Origin: Paenibacillus sp. FSL H8-0537
GTDB taxonomy: Bacteria; Bacillota; Bacilli; Paenibacillales; Paenibacillaceae
NCBI RefSeq assembly: GCF_038051995.1
Contig: NZ_CP150290.1
Location: 2,033,501-2,097,500, forward strand
Length of the DNA: 64,000 nt
Direction: 5' to 3'
In this document: piece by piece, positions 62,936 to 64,000 of the stretch
Numbering within the stretch: the first letter of the stretch is position 1
Layout of the letters: every line of letters begins with the position of its first letter
The notes under the pieces: model-generated
The model's input: the letters and a program-made list of their open reading frames with translations, nothing else
Databases searched by the model: none
What the model was told of the DNA's origin: nothing
Made by a program: the position numbers and the translations under genes

Positions 62936-64000
62936 CTACGCAATGGCAAACAGGAGTGCGCCGTAGCCAAATGCGGCAGCCAGCAGTCCCATCGCAAAAG
63001 CAGGCATCAGCGAATTGCTGCGGTACATCCGGAAAAAGCCGACAATCATAATAGCAGCTGATGCAAGCAGCAGCCAGCTATCAAGTCCGAGCGAAAAATG
63101 AAGCGTAATATCAGGGCTGAAGCTTCCTTTATAAATCGTTGTGAACAAAGAAGATGGTGCTGTTGTTTGCAGTGTTTCCTTCACCTCATGCGGTGGGGCC
63201 TGCTGGCCCAGCACGCTTGTGGCGATAAAAATCAGCAAGGCGACCAGGCTTTCTGCCTTTAACCAAGGGAGCGGGCGGAAAGCGGCATCTTGCTTGAGCT
63301 TGTTTTTGTAGCCGAAGCTGTTCGTATACGCGAGCAGCAGCAGCGGCAGCAGCAATAAATGCTTAATCAACAGCATTTGCCCGTACGGCAGCATCCAGGC
63401 GTTAACATATTCTGGCGTTGTAAAGGTCATTAGCGTAATGCCCGCTGATATCGTTACGAAAAAACAGCCGAAGGCGAGCGTTGAAAACCACGATAAAAAC
63501 GTCTCCCAATGGTTTTCGTCCTTCGAAAACCAGCTTATCGTAACGACAATGCCCAGCCAAATGGTGACGGCTATAAAATGGGCGCTGTGAATGACGACCC
63601 CTTTCAGCCCATAGAGCGCTGAGGCGTGACTGGCATAACCGAGCCATACAGCCAGCAGCAAGGTTATGAACAGCCCAACCTTCGGCATATGGCGGTCCTG
63701 CCGGAAGGATTTCATTGCGAGCAGGACGGACAGGCCGAGGGAGCTAAGCAGCGTCCACACGAAGGCTTTGCCTGCTACGGCATCAAGCAGCAGGCTTTTC
63801 ATCATTTGCACATAGCTAAGTTCAAAGTCGGCGGCGAAAGTACGTGCCGTTTGATCAAGCGGAACAAACGAAAGCACAGGGATAGCAAGCGTGCAGGCCA
63901 GCAGCAAGCGATCAGGGACAACAACCTGCGGACGCTTGCCCTCCGGCACGAGACGCAAAGTAAATGCGCCCATTAACAACGCAAAGCAAACATACAGAAG
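62936..64000 (-). CDS. CopD-family copper resistance/uptake protein, 5' end outside window
   Basis: The frame remains open to the window edge past the first in-frame TTG, so the N-terminus is probably missing. At least 354 residues with about eight membrane segments are seen. CopD-domain features are the histidines in VIHSAHFIAVTIWLGIVVTI and the region HLLLLPLLLLAYTNSFGY. In Bacillus the related YcnJ fuses a CopC domain to CopD and imports copper; the missing part could hold such a domain. No copper regulator is visible within the window. Confidence 0.85.
   Translation of the reverse strand, partial: LLYVCFALLMGAFTLRLVPEGKRPQVVVPDRLLLACTLAIPVLSFVPLDQTARTFAADFELSYVQMMKSLLLDAVAGKAFVWTLLSSLGLSVLLAMKSFRQDRHMPKVGLFITLLLAVWLGYASHASALYGLKGVVIHSAHFIAVTIWLGIVVTISWFSKDENHWETFLSWFSTLAFGCFFVTISAGITLMTFTTPEYVNAWMLPYGQMLLIKHLLLLPLLLLAYTNSFGYKNKLKQDAAFRPLPWLKAESLVALLIFIATSVLGQQAPPHEVKETLQTTAPSSLFTTIYKGSFSPDITLHFSLGLDSWLLLASAAIMIVGFFRMYRSNSLMPAFAMGLLAAAFGYGALLFAIA

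Overview
The window is chromosomal core DNA of an endospore-forming Bacillota. Gene order and products point to Paenibacillus or a close relative. The order mreC-mreD-minC-minD-(rodA)-spoIVFA-spoIVFB-(rng)-rplU-prp-rpmA-spo0B-obg-pheB...pheA-safA...bofC-(ruvC)-ruvA-ruvB...queA-tgt-yajC...spoVB-comN-secD/secF...recJ-apt-relA-dtd-hisS-aspS-tcdA-rarA follows the long syntenic block known from Bacillus subtilis. The extra rodA, rng and ruvC genes, a separate secD and secF, the moderate GC content and the many GTG/TTG starts fit Paenibacillaceae. No rRNA, tRNA, CRISPR array, transposase or prophage gene was seen.

Layout. 1-7 kb: cell shape and division (mreC end, mreD, minC, minD, rodA), then the sigma-K checkpoint pair spoIVFA-spoIVFB and RNase G. 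7.1-8 kb: a divergent AraC/GyrI-type regulator. 8.2-11.5 kb: L21 leader, rplU-prp-rpmA, spo0B, obg. 11.7-13.1 kb: two tandem paralogous lipoproteins. 13.1-16.9 kb: pheB-hom-thrB-pheA for threonine and phenylalanine synthesis. 17.1-19.1 kb: a SafA-like LysM spore protein with a large Gly-Tyr-rich repeat. 19.4-22.8 kb is accessory: an AraC regulator fused to a siderophore-binding-protein-like domain, a Fur-box-controlled iron-siderophore binding lipoprotein, and an AT-rich gene of unclear function. 23.1-28.6 kb: a cobalamin riboswitch followed by a five-gene Nik/Opp-type ABC importer. 28.7-36.9 kb: bofC, ruvCAB, a DCC thioredoxin-like protein, a SpoIID/LytB protein, queA, tgt, yajC. 37-45 kb: membrane proteins (YrzE-like, ArsB/NhaD-type transporter, DUF421, SpoVB), ComN, SecD, SecF and a CDF-type transporter. 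45-51 kb: recJ, apt, relA, dtd. 51-52.8 kb is a second accessory patch: a predicted membrane-anchored protein, a secreted matrixin-type metalloprotease and a decayed gene. 53-57.7 kb: T-box leader, hisS, aspS, tcdA. 57.7-64 kb: a YesN-type response regulator, FusB-like EF-G-binding protein, rarA, a small membrane protein, an FAH-family enzyme and a CopD-family protein cut by the window end.

How parts work together. SpoIVFA, SpoIVFB and BofC belong to one pathway, processing of pro-sigma-K in sporulation. SafA, SpoVB and Spo0B act at other sporulation stages. Prp removes the N-terminal extension that is visible on the L27 protein encoded next to it. RuvC, RuvA and RuvB form a Holliday-junction resolvasome. 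YajC, SecD and SecF assist protein export. The riboswitch suggests the Nik-type importer carries cobalt or a cobalamin-related substrate.

Most of the window is well-understood core biology. The less ordinary items are the cobalamin-riboswitch/Nik-type operon with a candidate leader peptide, the terminator-like hairpin abutting the dtd ribosome binding site, the roughly 185-bp nested palindrome after relA, the matrixin/anchored-protein pair, the C39/BtrH-like gene lacking an obvious catalytic cysteine, the tandem lipoproteins, and the decayed gene near 52.5 kb. Nothing here is convincingly a wholly new system.
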